Shown piece by piece: positions 47,493 to 56,205 of a stretch of DNA of 64,000 bases. Source of the stretch: Chromobacterium violaceum ATCC 12472 (GTDB lineage Bacteria; Pseudomonadota; Gammaproteobacteria; Burkholderiales; Chromobacteriaceae); NCBI RefSeq assembly GCF_000007705.1, contig NC_005085.1, positions 3,295,752 through 3,359,751 on the forward strand, read 5' to 3'. The translations under genes were made by a program, and so were the position numbers. The stretch's first letter is position 1. The number at the start of each line of letters is the position of its first letter. The notes below the pieces were generated by a model that saw nothing but the letters and a program-made list of their open reading frames with translations, was not told the DNA's origin and made no database searches.

Positions 47493-48375
47493 TGGTGTCG
47501 ACGTTGTAGCGCATCAGCTGCAGATAGCTGGCGGCCGGACCGCCGGGGCCGGACAGCGCGTCGGCGTACAGCTTGCCGCCGATCTGCACCTTGGCCTCGG
47601 CGGACAGCTGCCTCAGCAGCCTGGCATCGCTCATGTTTTCCATGAACACCGCCTTGACGCCCTCTTTTCTCACCTGCCGCGTCAGCTGCGCGACCCCCTT
47701 GGCCGAGGCCTCGGACTCGGTGCTGACGCCCTGGATCGCCAGCACCTTCAACTGGTAGCGCTCGCCCAGATAGCCGAAGGCGTCGTGCGAAGTCAGGATT
47801 TTGCGCTTGGCGGGCGGCACCGCGGCGAACTGCCGCTGGGCCCAGTCGTCCACCGCCTTCACCTTGGCCGCGTAATCGGCGGCGCGGCGCTGGTACTCGG
47901 CCTTGCCCGCCGGATCGGCCTGGATCAGGCCGGCGCTGATGTTGCGGATATAGGTCTGCACCCGCGCCGGGTCGTGCCAGGCGTGCGGATCCACCGCGCC
48001 GTGATCGTGGCCGTGATCATGGCCGTCCTCGGCATGCTCCTCTTCCGCCGCTTCCCGGGTCCGGATGCCCTTGGACGCCACCACGGTCACGCCGCGGAAA
48101 TTGGCCGCCTTGTCCAAACGGGTCATCCAGCCCTCCAGGCCCAGGCCGTTGGTCACCAGCACCTTGGCGGCGGACACCTTCTTGATGTCGGCCGGCGACG
48201 GCTGGAACACGTGGGCGTCCTGGTCCGGGCCGACCAGCGACACCACCTCGACGCGGTCGCCGCCGATTTCGCGGGCCATGTCGGCGATGATGCTGAAACT
48301 GGCCACCACCGGCACCTTGGCCAAGGCCAGGGCCGGCATGCCCAGCAGCAGCAAGGCGGCTAAAGTCTTCTTCAT
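47473..48375 (-). CDS. znuA: zinc ABC transporter substrate-binding protein ZnuA
   Basis: 300-residue periplasmic metal-binding protein with a signal peptide (MKKTLAALLLLGMPALALA). The cluster A-I fold shows QDAHVFQPSPAD and DPHAWHDPARVQ, with a His/Asp/Glu-rich loop HAEDGHDHGHDHG between them, which marks zinc- rather than manganese-type proteins. It is the last gene of the Zur-controlled operon. Confidence 0.9.
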   Translation of the reverse strand: MKKTLAALLLLGMPALALAKVPVVASFSIIADMAREIGGDRVEVVSLVGPDQDAHVFQPSPADIKKVSAAKVLVTNGLGLEGWMTRLDKAANFRGVTVVASKGIRTREAAEEEHAEDGHDHGHDHGAVDPHAWHDPARVQTYIRNISAGLIQADPAGKAEYQRRAADYAAKVKAVDDWAQRQFAAVPPAKRKILTSHDAFGYLGERYQLKVLAIQGVSTESEASAKGVAQLTRQVRKEGVKAVFMENMSDARLLRQLSAEAKVQIGGKLYADALSGPGGPAASYLQLMRYNVDTIMKSFR

Positions 48376-48393
48376 GAGGCTTCCCCTATAGGT

Positions 48394-49269
48394 TCAAGAT
48401 TCCAGATGCCGCGCGCGGATGTAGCGCGGCAACGCGCCCCCAACCGGCGCGAACAGCAAAGACAGCAGATAGACCACGCCGGCCAGCAGGATGATGGCGG
48501 GGCCGGACGGCAACTCGAAGTGGTAGGACAGCAACAGACCGCCCAGGCCGCTGAAGAAGGCGATGGCCACCGCCAAGGCCAGCATGGCCTCGATGCGCTC
48601 GGTCCACAGCCGCGAGGTGATCGCCGGCAGCATCATCAGGCCGACCGCCATCAGCGTGCCCAGCGACTGGAAGCCGGCCACTAGGTTCAACACCACCAGC
48701 ATCAGGAACAAGAGATGCCACCAGGCGCCGCGCGCGCCCACCGCGCGCAGGTAGACCGGGTCCAGGCTTTCCAGCAACAGCGGCCGGTAGATGACGGCCA
48801 AGGTCAGCAGCGTCACCGTGGCCACGCCGGACACCAGGTACAGCGCGGCGTCGTCCACCGCCAGCACCGAGCCGAACAGGATGTGCATCAGATCGACGTT
48901 GCTGCCGCCCCGGGACACCAGCAGCACGCCCAAGGACAGGGACAGCAGGTAAAAGGCGGCGAAGCTGGCGTCCTCCTTGATGCTGGTGAAGCGGGTGGCC
49001 AAACCGGCCAGCAGCGCCACCAGCACGCCGGCGACGAAGCCGCCCAGGCTCATCGCCGGCAGGCTGAGGCCGGCGAACATGAAGCCGACGGCGGCGCCGG
49101 GCAGCACGGCGTGGCTCATCGCGTCGCCCATCAGGCTCATGCGCCGCATCACCAGGAACAGGCCGATGGGCCCCGAGCCCAGCGCCAGCGCCAGGCAGCC
49201 GGCCAGGGCGCGGCGCATGAAGGCGAATTCGACGAAGGGCGAAACCAGAAGATCGTACAAGTGTTGCAT
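48394..49269 (-). CDS. znuB: zinc ABC transporter permease ZnuB
   Basis: 291-residue ABC-3 family permease with eight or nine hydrophobic segments, MSLMGDAMSHAVLPGAAVGF near the N-terminus and the C-terminal GPAIILLAGVVYLLSLLF. The start at 49267-49269 overlaps the znuC stop as TGATG. Confidence 0.92.
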   Translation of the reverse strand: MQHLYDLLVSPFVEFAFMRRALAGCLALALGSGPIGLFLVMRRMSLMGDAMSHAVLPGAAVGFMFAGLSLPAMSLGGFVAGVLVALLAGLATRFTSIKEDASFAAFYLLSLSLGVLLVSRGGSNVDLMHILFGSVLAVDDAALYLVSGVATVTLLTLAVIYRPLLLESLDPVYLRAVGARGAWWHLLFLMLVVLNLVAGFQSLGTLMAVGLMMLPAITSRLWTERIEAMLALAVAIAFFSGLGGLLLSYHFELPSGPAIILLAGVVYLLSLLFAPVGGALPRYIRARHLES

Positions 49270-50012
49270 CAGGCGCTTGCTCCATCCAGGCCGCAAACCG
49301 GCGCCTGGGCCTGCCAGTGGGCGGCGGTGTCCACCGCGCGCCGCAGATTGTCGTCATTCAATACCGTGGCGCTGTCGCCCCAGGCGATCACCTCGCGCGC
49401 CATCAGCAGCGTGTGCGGGAAATGCGCCCTCACCTGCAGCGCGTCGTGCAGCACCGCGATCACGGTGCGCCGCTCGCGCCGCCACTGCGCCACCAGGCCC
49501 AGCAGGTCCTCGGTGGTCTTGGCGTCCACCGCGTTGAAGGGCTCGTCCAGCAGGATCAGCCTGGCGTCCTGCACCAGGATGCGGGCGAACAGCACGCGCT
49601 GGAATTGGCCGCTCGACAGCGCGGCGATGGGCCGCAGCGCGAAGTCGGCCAGGCCCACCTGCTCCAGCGCCTCGATCGCGCGGGCCATGCCGTCGCGGCC
49701 CACGCCGCCGAACGGCCCGCTCTGGTGCCACAGCCCGGTGCAAACCAGCTCCAGCACGCTGACCGGCATGCTGCGGTCGATCTCGGCCTGCTGCGGCAGG
49801 TAGGCGATGTCGCTGCGGCGGTAGCCGTTCAGGTCCACGCCGCCGGCATCCGGCGTCAGCGCGCCTATCATCGCCTTCAGCAAGGTGCTCTTGCCCGCGC
49901 CGTTGGGTCCGAAGATCGCGGTGGCGTCGCCGTCGGCGAAGCGGCCGCTGATGTGGTGCACCGCCGGATGGCGCTGGTAGGACACCGTCAGGTTGTTCAG
50001 GATGATGCTCAT
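49269..50012 (-). CDS. znuC: zinc ABC transporter ATP-binding protein ZnuC
   Basis: 247-residue ABC ATPase. Walker A is FGPNGAGKSTL, the signature is LSSGQFQRVLFAR and Walker B is LILLDEPFNAVD. The ATG at 50010-50012 overlaps the stop of the small His-rich gene upstream, so its amount is coupled to that gene. Confidence 0.92.
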   Translation of the reverse strand: MSIILNNLTVSYQRHPAVHHISGRFADGDATAIFGPNGAGKSTLLKAMIGALTPDAGGVDLNGYRRSDIAYLPQQAEIDRSMPVSVLELVCTGLWHQSGPFGGVGRDGMARAIEALEQVGLADFALRPIAALSSGQFQRVLFARILVQDARLILLDEPFNAVDAKTTEDLLGLVAQWRRERRTVIAVLHDALQVRAHFPHTLLMAREVIAWGDSATVLNDDNLRRAVDTAAHWQAQAPVCGLDGASA

Positions 50013-50200
50013 GCCAGCTCCCGCAATGCCCACCACACCAAGAGCCACAACCCGGCCAGCGGCAGCAGCGTCAGCGCGACGCGCCGGGCGGCCGACATCG
50101 ACAGCAGGCTCAGCGGCGCGCGCAGATTGGCGGCGGTCACGTGGCGGTGCGGCGCGTGCGCGTGGCCGTGCCCATGATCGTGCGAGTGTTGTCCGCTCAT
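50009..50200 (-). CDS. 63-residue His-rich single-helix membrane protein in the zinc operon
   Basis: The first 20 residues contain eight His in an HSHDHGHGHAHAPHRH pattern. A linker and one hydrophobic helix (VALTLLPLAGLWLLVWWAL) end the protein. It overlaps the GTPase gene upstream and znuC downstream by 4 bases each, so it is translated with them. A zinc-buffering or delivery role at the membrane is a reasonable inference; I know no named family. It is too short for many gene finders. Confidence 0.8.
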   Translation of the reverse strand: MSGQHSHDHGHGHAHAPHRHVTAANLRAPLSLLSMSAARRVALTLLPLAGLWLLVWWALRELA

Positions 50201-51117
50201 TCCAGGCACTCCTTCAGCCAGGCTTCCACCGCGGCGGCGTCGAATTCGGGCGCGATCAGCTCGAAGCGGCTGTCGCGGCGCCAGGACACCTGGGCCGCGC
50301 CCCACTGCCCGGCGGCCCAGTTCAGCCATACCCAACTGTCCAGCACGCGGAACACGCCCTTGGCGCGAACCAGGCCCGGCACCTTGGCCGGCAGGCCGTC
50401 GAACAGCCGCGTCAGCCGCTCGCCGTCGAAATTCAGCTCCGGGTCGAAGGTCCAGCCGGCCGATTGCCACGCGCTGGCATTGTCCGGCAACACCGCCGGG
50501 CGGTAGCGCGGCTTGGCCGCCAGCTCGGCGTCCAGCCAGGCGACATCCAGCTGGCCGTCGCGCACCTCGCCGACCAGCGACTTGGGCGGGAACAGCGCCG
50601 CCGCCTGCGCGCGGAAGGCTTCCATGGTCGGGATGTCGGCGGTGTCGATCTTGTTGGCCACCAGCACGTCGGCGATGGAGATCTGGTCGCGGTACAGCGG
50701 CTGGCGGTGGTAGTCGGGCTGGATGAACTGGCGCGGGTCCACCAAGGTCAGCACCGCGGCCACTTCCAGCGCCTCGCCCAAGGGCTTGGCGCGCAGCTCG
50801 TCGATGACGCCGGCGGCATGGGCGAGGCCGCTGGCCTCGATCAGCAGGCGGTCCGGCTTCTCGCGGCGCAGCAGCGTGGCCACGGTGGCCGTCATTTGCG
50901 GGCCGGCGACGCAGCACAGGCAGCCGCCGGCGATCTCCGCCACCGCCAGCTCGTCGTTGAGCAGCGCGGCGCCGTCTATGCCGACTTCGCCGAACTCGTT
51001 GACGATCACCGCCCACTTCTCGTGTTGCGGCCGGTTGGCGATCAGGTGGCGCAGCGCGGTGGTCTTGCCGACGCCCAGAAAGCCGGTAAACAGGTTGACT
51101 TTGGTCTTGTTGTTCAT
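50197..51117 (-). CDS. COG0523 (CobW/ZigA-type) GTP-dependent metallochaperone
   Basis: 306-residue G3E GTPase. Walker A GFLGVGKTT is at 13-20, the metal-binding GGCLCC motif at 64-69, and NKID is the base-recognition motif. A CobW C-terminal domain ends the protein. COG0523 members under Zur control help place zinc in target enzymes during starvation. The start at 51115-51117 is chosen because it opens directly into NLFTGFLG; it follows zur after 13 bases. Confidence 0.9.
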   Translation of the reverse strand: MNNKTKVNLFTGFLGVGKTTALRHLIANRPQHEKWAVIVNEFGEVGIDGAALLNDELAVAEIAGGCLCCVAGPQMTATVATLLRREKPDRLLIEASGLAHAAGVIDELRAKPLGEALEVAAVLTLVDPRQFIQPDYHRQPLYRDQISIADVLVANKIDTADIPTMEAFRAQAAALFPPKSLVGEVRDGQLDVAWLDAELAAKPRYRPAVLPDNASAWQSAGWTFDPELNFDGERLTRLFDGLPAKVPGLVRAKGVFRVLDSWVWLNWAAGQWGAAQVSWRRDSRFELIAPEFDAAAVEAWLKECLE

Positions 51118-51130
51118 GATTTCTTCAGAT

Positions 51131-51565
51131 TCAGACGGCACAGGACTGGCAGCGTCCGGCCAGCACCAGGTTTTGCGGACTGAGCGCGAAGCCGGCGGCT
51201 TGCGCCATTTCACGCAGGCTGGCCAGCCCTCCGGCGGCGTCCACTTCATTGACGCGGCCGCATTGCTCGCACACCAGGATCAGGCTCTCATGCTGGCAAT
51301 CGAAATGATCGCAGACGATGAAGCCGTTGAGCGCGTCCACCTTGTGCAACAGGCCGTGCTCCACCAGGAAGTCCAGCGCGCGGTAGACGGTCGGCGGCGC
51401 GGCGTTGCCGCGCTGCTGCTGCAGATCGGCCAGCACCTGGTAGGCCTTGACCACGCCGCGGCGGCCCAGCACCAGCTTCAGCACCTGGCGGCGCAGTTCG
51501 GTCAGCTTGCTGCCGCGCGCGGCGCAGTGGCGCTCGGCGGCGGCGAGATAGGAGGTGGAATCCAT
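51131..51565 (-). CDS. zur: zinc uptake regulator Zur (Fur family)
   Basis: 144-residue Fur-family repressor. The DNA-binding part includes PTVYRALDFLVEHGL. The structural zinc site has CEQC (99-102) and CQSC (139-142), and a His/Cys regulatory site lies in CDHFDCQHE. It heads the zinc operon and has a Zur box about 37 bases upstream, so it is autoregulated with its targets. Confidence 0.92.
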   Translation of the reverse strand: MDSTSYLAAAERHCAARGSKLTELRRQVLKLVLGRRGVVKAYQVLADLQQQRGNAAPPTVYRALDFLVEHGLLHKVDALNGFIVCDHFDCQHESLILVCEQCGRVNEVDAAGGLASLREMAQAAGFALSPQNLVLAGRCQSCAV

Positions 51566-51601
51566 TTCGGTTTGCCATGGTTCGGCTGAATGACGGCGAT
51601 A

Positions 51602-51618
51602 ATGTTACTGTATAACAT
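51602..51618 (-). promoter_or_regulatory. Zur box upstream of zur-znu operon
   Basis: ATGTTA-CTGTA-TAACAT has perfect 6-base arms around a 5-base centre and fits the proteobacterial Zur consensus (TGTTATA-TATAACA type). It is placed to repress the whole zur-znuCBA unit. Confidence 0.85.
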
Positions 51619-51716
51619 CGCACACTTTCAACCATTTACACATTGCGGGTTTTGGCGAAGTGCATGCCGTGATACGCTGCCAACGCCGCTTTTCATGCCA
51701 AACAAGGAGAGTTTCG

Positions 51717-52145
51717 ATGAAAAAGATGTTAATGGCTTCCGTGGCGCTGCTATTGGCCGCCCAGGCCTTCGCCGCCGACCCGGTCAGCCAGCGCAAGGAC
51801 GTGTTCAAGCAGTACAAGCCGGTGGTCGGCGAGATGGGCAAGATGGTGAAGGGCGAAATCCCTTACAACAAGGACCAATTCGCCAAGCAGGCGGCCAAGC
51901 TGGAACAGTTGTCGCAGCAGCCCTGGCAATACTTCCCGGCCGGCAGCGGCGCGGGCAAGACCGACGCCAAAGCGGAAATCTGGAGCAAGCCCGCCGACTG
52001 GCAGAAAGCCATCGACAACCACAAGGCCGCCACCGCCAAGCTGAAGCAAGTGGCGCTGACCGGCGATCTGGCCGCGATCAAGGCCCAGTTCGGCGCCACC
52101 CAGCAGACCTGTAAGGCCTGCCACAAGGATTTCCGCAAGGATTGA
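51717..52145 (+). CDS. class II cytochrome c (cytochrome c'-like)
   Basis: 142-residue periplasmic cytochrome with signal peptide MKKMLMASVALLLAAQAFA and a single haem site CKACH near the C-terminus, which is the four-helix cytochrome c' layout. AAGGAGA lies upstream of the ATG. The next gene encodes a related protein sharing the KxEIWS(K/Q)PA segment. Confidence 0.88.
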   Translation: MKKMLMASVALLLAAQAFAADPVSQRKDVFKQYKPVVGEMGKMVKGEIPYNKDQFAKQAAKLEQLSQQPWQYFPAGSGAGKTDAKAEIWSKPADWQKAIDNHKAATAKLKQVALTGDLAAIKAQFGATQQTCKACHKDFRKD

Positions 52146-52311
52146 TCCGCCCGGGCCGCCCACCCGGCCCCATTTCCCGCCGTCATCGATATAATCGGCT
52201 GAGCGCCTGTTTACGATCTTTTTGCGGCATCGGCCACTCATCGCAAACAGGCTCTTGCGGCGCGCCGCGCCGCGCCGCCATCCGACAAGCACGACACGCA
52301 TTCGAGACGCC

Positions 52312-52752
52312 ATGAACAAGATACTGACCGCGCTGCTGCTGGCAGCCATCGCCATTCCCGCCGCCCACGCCGACACCCCCGCCGAAATTCGCGGCCAGGC
52401 ATTCAAGAAGATGCTGCTGCAATCGTTCGAGCCCATGGGCATGGCGGTGCGCGAGCGCGCGCCCTATGACAAGGCCAAGTTCGAGCAGCAGGCGGAAGCG
52501 ATGAAGACGCTGGCCGCGGAGCCGTTCAAGCACTTCCCGGCGAACAGCATCAGCGGCAAGAGCCGCGCCAAGCCGGAAATCTGGAGCCAGCCGGCCAAGT
52601 TCCAGGCCGACCGCGACGCCTTCCTGAAATCGGTGGACAACCTCGCCGCCGTCGCCAAGGCCGGCGATCTGGCCGCCATCAAGAAGGCCTACGGCCAGGT
52701 GGCGCAAAACTGCAAGACCTGTCACGACGCCTTCCGCGGCCCGGAAAAATAA
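52312..52752 (+). CDS. class II cytochrome c, paralogue of the preceding gene
   Basis: 146 residues with a signal peptide ending near AHA and haem site CKTCH close to the C-terminus. It shares PYxKxKFEQQAEAM-like and KPEIWSQPAKF segments with its neighbour, so the two probably arose by duplication. A terminator follows. The cytochrome b561 gene converges on it and could be the membrane partner. Confidence 0.88.
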   Translation: MNKILTALLLAAIAIPAAHADTPAEIRGQAFKKMLLQSFEPMGMAVRERAPYDKAKFEQQAEAMKTLAAEPFKHFPANSISGKSRAKPEIWSQPAKFQADRDAFLKSVDNLAAVAKAGDLAAIKKAYGQVAQNCKTCHDAFRGPEK

Positions 52753-52773
52753 GCGCCCGGCGCGGTGGAAAGC

Positions 52774-52797
52774 AAAAAGCCGGCGATTGCCGGCTTT
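52774..52797. terminator. terminator between cytochrome c' and cytochrome b genes
   Basis: AAGCCGGC-GATT-GCCGGCTT stem with A-run on one side and TTT on the other; serves both converging genes. Confidence 0.8.
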
Positions 52798-52818
52798 GTC
52801 GTTTTCCGCGGAAGCGCT

Positions 52819-53475
52819 TCAGCGCAGCAGCGCGAAATACAGGCCGCCCGCCGACAACAGCAGCGTCGCCAAGGCCAGCGCGCCGTGGGCGAAACGCAGC
52901 CGCGGCGGCTCGCCCGCCATTTTCTTGTAGCCGGTCAGCATCGGCCCCACCAGGTTCTGCTTCTTCACCACCCGGTAGGCGACGATGGCGGCGACATGCA
53001 GCCCCACCAGGCCCAGCAGGCCGTTGAACAGCAGCTTGTGCACGCCGGTGGCGGCCTCGGCCAAGCCGCTGCCCACGTGCTTGGCCAGCGGGCCATCGTA
53101 CAGGTAGCTGTCCACGTCGGCGGCGAATAGGCCGGTCAGCACCTGCGCGGCCAGCGCCAGCAGCATGACCACCACCATCCAGCCGCCCAGCGGGTTGTGG
53201 CCCGGCGCCTCGCGCTCCGGCAGCTCGCCCTTCAGGTAACGCAGAATGGCGCGCGGACCGCGCACAAAGCTGGAAAAGCGCGCGGTCTGGCTGCCGATCA
53301 CGCCCCAGACCAGGCGGAACACCAGCAGCGACGCCAGCGCCACGCCGCAATAGATATGGTATTGCAGCCATTCGCCGCCCTGCTCCGCGCAGAACCACAT
53401 CGCGCCGAACAATATCACCAGCGTCCAGTGAAACAAACGGGTGGGCGCATCCCATACCTTGACCTGCCGCGACAT
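52819..53475 (-). CDS. cytochrome b561-type membrane protein
   Basis: 218-residue Ni/Fe-hydrogenase-type b cytochrome with about four helices and haem-ligand His residues in TRLFHWTLV, YHIYCGVA and GLHVAAIVAYR. The start at 53473-53475 opens into KVWDAPTRLFHW, as in the family. It probably shuttles electrons between quinol and the class II cytochromes c encoded next to it (inferred). Confidence 0.88.
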   Translation of the reverse strand: MSRQVKVWDAPTRLFHWTLVILFGAMWFCAEQGGEWLQYHIYCGVALASLLVFRLVWGVIGSQTARFSSFVRGPRAILRYLKGELPEREAPGHNPLGGWMVVVMLLALAAQVLTGLFAADVDSYLYDGPLAKHVGSGLAEAATGVHKLLFNGLLGLVGLHVAAIVAYRVVKKQNLVGPMLTGYKKMAGEPPRLRFAHGALALATLLLSAGGLYFALLR

Positions 53476-53613
53476 CGATTCTTCCTTTCCTGATTTTCCA
53501 TTCGACATTTTGCCGCAATGCGGCAGGCAGGCAAACCCGCCCATGCCATGGATGAGGATATTCTGCGCCAGGAGGCGCAATTGGCCCCATTTTCGGTTAA
53601 GATGGACGTTTTT

Positions 53614-53677
53614 CCCGACGACGCGGCGCGGCGTCGGGCCCGCATGTCCCTGACGGCCCCCGAGGGCCGTTGTTTTT
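53614..53677 (+). promoter_or_regulatory. tyrS leader with two hairpins, the second a canonical terminator
   Basis: Hairpin 1 pairs CCCGACG (53614-53620) with CGTCGGG (53632-53638). Hairpin 2 pairs ACGGCCC (53653-53659) with GGGCCGT (53664-53670) and is followed by TGTTTTT. No gene ends just upstream on this strand, and the previous gene already has its own terminator, so this may be an attenuator of tyrS. GGGCC at 53636-53640 could alternatively pair with GGCCC at 53655-53659. Confidence 0.55.
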
Positions 53678-53701
53678 CTACCGTGTTGGAGACCCAGTCA
53701 A

Positions 53702-54976
53702 ATGACGCAAACCGCCCTTCTTCAGGATCTGGAGGCCCGTGGCCTCATCGCGCAAACCACCGATATGGCCGCGCTGCAAGAACTGCTGAACAAGGAATCG
53801 GTTACGCTTTATTGCGGCTTCGACCCGACGGCGGACAGCCTGCACATCGGCAGCCTGGTGCCCATCCTGATGCTGAAGCGCTTCCAGCAGGCCGGCCACC
53901 GTCCGGTGGCCCTGGTGGGCGGCGCCACCGGCATGATAGGCGACCCGAGCTTCAAGGCCGCCGAGCGCAAGCTGAACACCCCGGACGTGATCGAGGGCTG
54001 GGTGGAAAAGATCCGCAAGCAAGTGGAACCCTTCCTGTCCTTCGAAGGCGAAAACGCCGCCGTGATGGCCAACAACTACGACTGGTTCGGCAAAATGAAC
54101 GCGCTCGAGTTCCTGCGCGACATCGGCAAGCACTTCTCTGTCAACGCGATGATCAAGAAGGAATCGGTGCAGCAGCGGATCAACCGCGACGACCAGGGCA
54201 TCTCCTACACCGAGTTCTCCTACAGCCTGCTGCAGGGCTATGATTTCGCCGAGCTGAACCAGCGGCTGGGCTGCAAGCTGCAGATCGGCGGTTCCGACCA
54301 GTGGGGCAACATCACCGCCGGCACCGACCTGACCCGCCGCCTGAACCAGACCCAGGTATACGGCCTGACCATGCCGCTGGTGACCAAGGCCGACGGCACC
54401 AAATTCGGCAAGACCGAATCCGGCACCATCTGGCTAGACGCGAAGAAGACCTCGCCCTACGCCTTCTACCAGTTCTGGCTCGGCACGGCCGACGCCGACG
54501 TGTACAAGTTCCTGCGCTACTTCAGCTTCCTGTCGGTGGACGAGATCGCCTCGATCGAAGAAGCCGACAAGAGCCGCGAAGGCAAGCCGGAAGGCCAGCG
54601 CATCCTGGCCGAGCAAGTCACCGAGCTGGTGCACGGCAAGGCCGCGCTGGAAGCCGCGCAGCGCATCACCCACAGCCTGTTCAGCAACGACCTGACCAAC
54701 CTGACCGCCGACGACTTCGCCCAGCTGGCGCAGGACGGCCTGCCGACCATCAAGCTGGACAAGAGCGCCAGCGGCCTGATCGACGCGCTGGCCGCCGGCG
54801 GCCTGGCCAAGTCCAAGAGCGAGGCGCGCACCTTCATCCAGAGCGGCGCCGTCAGCGTCAACGGCATCAAGGTGGACAGCCTGGAGCACGCGATCGGCGA
54901 CGGCGAGCGCCTGTTCGGCCAGTACTCGCTGCTGAAGCGCGGTAAGAAGCTGTACGCGCTGGTCGACTGGCAGTAA
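53702..54976 (+). CDS. tyrS: tyrosyl-tRNA synthetase
   Basis: 424-residue class I aminoacyl-tRNA synthetase. The HIGH-type motif is HIGS at 48-51, tyrosine-site residues are in [10 protein letters not shown] and [10 protein letters not shown], and the KMSKS-type loop is KFGKTESG. The C-terminal S4 domain ([15 protein letters not shown]) binds tRNA. GGAG precedes the ATG. A terminator hairpin sits in its leader. Confidence 0.96.
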   Translation: MTQTALLQDLEARGLIAQTTDMAALQELLNKESVTLYCGFDPTADSLHIGSLVPILMLKRFQQAGHRPVALVGGATGMIGDPSFKAAERKLNTPDVIEGWVEKIRKQVEPFLSFEGENAAVMANNYDWFGKMNALEFLRDIGKHFSVNAMIKKESVQQRINRDDQGISYTEFSYSLLQGYDFAELNQRLGCKLQIGGSDQWGNITAGTDLTRRLNQTQVYGLTMPLVTKADGTKFGKTESGTIWLDAKKTSPYAFYQFWLGTADADVYKFLRYFSFLSVDEIASIEEADKSREGKPEGQRILAEQVTELVHGKAALEAAQRITHSLFSNDLTNLTADDFAQLAQDGLPTIKLDKSASGLIDALAAGGLAKSKSEARTFIQSGAVSVNGIKVDSLEHAIGDGERLFGQYSLLKRGKKLYALVDWQ

Positions 54977-54991
54977 ACGCCCCGCGCAAAC

Positions 54992-55017
54992 AAAAAGCCC
55001 GCGAAAGCGGGCTTTTT
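54992..55017. terminator. terminator after tyrS
   Basis: AAAAAGCCCGC-GAAA-GCGGGCTTTTT, a perfect stem with a GAAA tetraloop. Confidence 0.95.
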
Positions 55018-55113
55018 CATCGCCAATCCAACCTCGCGATGCGCCTGAGCGAAGACGCGCCGGCACCGTCGCCAAGCGGCAAGAAGGCGCAGCGCAGGAT
55101 TGTGGGGCGACGC

Positions 55114-55668
55114 TCAGACGCTGAACGCCTCGCCGGTGGCGAAGAAGGCGCCGCCGGCGATGTAGTGCAGGCTGCGCTTGGCCGGGTCGTCGTCGAAATG
55201 CCAATGACCATCGCTGAACAAGGCGTCATCAGCCTGGGCGGCGACCACTTCGCCGATGAACAGATCATATTGCCGCTGATTGTGCGGCTCTAGAACCACC
55301 TTGCACTCCAGATAGGCGATGCAGCCGGCCACCCTCGGCGCGCCCACTTTCCGCGCCGGCAGAGGCGCGAGCCCGCTGGACGCGAACTTGTCCCGACCAT
55401 GGCCGCTCTCGCTGCCCACCCGCACCACTTGCTCCGCCTGCGCGCGGCAGGGAATGTTGAGCACGAACTCGCCGCTGGCCTCAACCAGCTCCCGGGTATA
55501 CGTGGACTTGTCGATCACCACCAGCACCTTGGGCGGATCGAAATCCAGCGGCATCGCCCAGGCGGCGGCCATCACGTTGCGCCTGCCTGCCGCCGCGCTG
55601 CTGACCAGCACCGTCGGGCCATGGTTCAACAATCGATAGGATTTGGCCAGTTCCACATCCGCCAGCAT
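55114..55668 (-). CDS. flavin reductase family protein (FMN-binding)
   Basis: 184-residue split-barrel flavoprotein. PTVLVSSAAAGRRNVMAAAWAMPLDFDPP and the FVLNIPC segment are typical of the flavin-reductase-like group, whose members reduce FMN or act as oxidoreductase partners. The start at 55666-55668 has GGAGA upstream; an earlier in-frame ATG is less well placed. No monooxygenase partner is adjacent. Confidence 0.83.
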   Translation of the reverse strand: MLADVELAKSYRLLNHGPTVLVSSAAAGRRNVMAAAWAMPLDFDPPKVLVVIDKSTYTRELVEASGEFVLNIPCRAQAEQVVRVGSESGHGRDKFASSGLAPLPARKVGAPRVAGCIAYLECKVVLEPHNQRQYDLFIGEVVAAQADDALFSDGHWHFDDDPAKRSLHYIAGGAFFATGEAFSV

Positions 55669-55711
55669 GATCGTCTCCGTGAATCCAAAGACGGCCATTC
55701 TAACAACAAGG

Positions 55712-56002
55712 TCAGCCCGCGGCGGACCCCAGATGGCACAGCCGAAGCTGCAGCCCCTGGTCCCGGGCCAGAATCGACTCCAAGAGCTTGCTGCGCGCGG
55801 CGATGTGATGATCGGCGTGCCAGTCCTTAAGCAGAGCCATGCCCAATTCGAAATAAGGCTGCTCGATCCCGCACAAGCGCCTCAGGTCGAACGGCAAGCC
55901 AAGCTGCAAACCGGCCGCCATCTGCAACAACACTTCCACTTGCTCCGGCTCTTCGCTCTGATCCAGCAATTGCCGTATCTTCTTCGCCGCGTTCACATGC
56001 AT
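55712..56002 (-). CDS. small hypothetical protein
   Basis: A 96-residue reading frame (start ATG at 56000-56002) predicted as mostly helical, with LLDQSEEPEQVEVLLQMAAGLQLG and a C-terminal ARDQGLQLRLCHLG. The ribosome site is weak. The composition suggests a real coding region, but no family is recognised. Confidence 0.55.
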   Translation of the reverse strand: MHVNAAKKIRQLLDQSEEPEQVEVLLQMAAGLQLGLPFDLRRLCGIEQPYFELGMALLKDWHADHHIAARSKLLESILARDQGLQLRLCHLGSAAG

Positions 56003-56079
56003 TCCGACATAAAAATGACATGGAAATGTAGCATGGAACAAATACCAGGTTAACTGACATTTTGTGCCGACCATATAAC

Positions 56080-56112
56080 AAAAAAAGGCCCGGAATGTTC
56101 CGGGCCTGTTTG
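56080..56112 (-). terminator. terminator after the DUF3443 gene
   Basis: GGCCCGGAA/TTCCGGGCC stem followed on the minus strand by a T7 run. Confidence 0.88.
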
Positions 56113-56205
56113 CCATTATCCTCAAGCACAAAGACAGAGGAGATGTCATCGTGATGACGCTTGCGTTATAGGCCAGCTTTTGCTGCGCCGCAAGATCGGA
56201 CTGGC

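Noticed and set aside
53518-53697. leader peptide or T-box in front of tyrS
   Set aside because: The only open frame runs on into tyrS out of frame and has no run of Tyr codons; no T-box sequence is visible.
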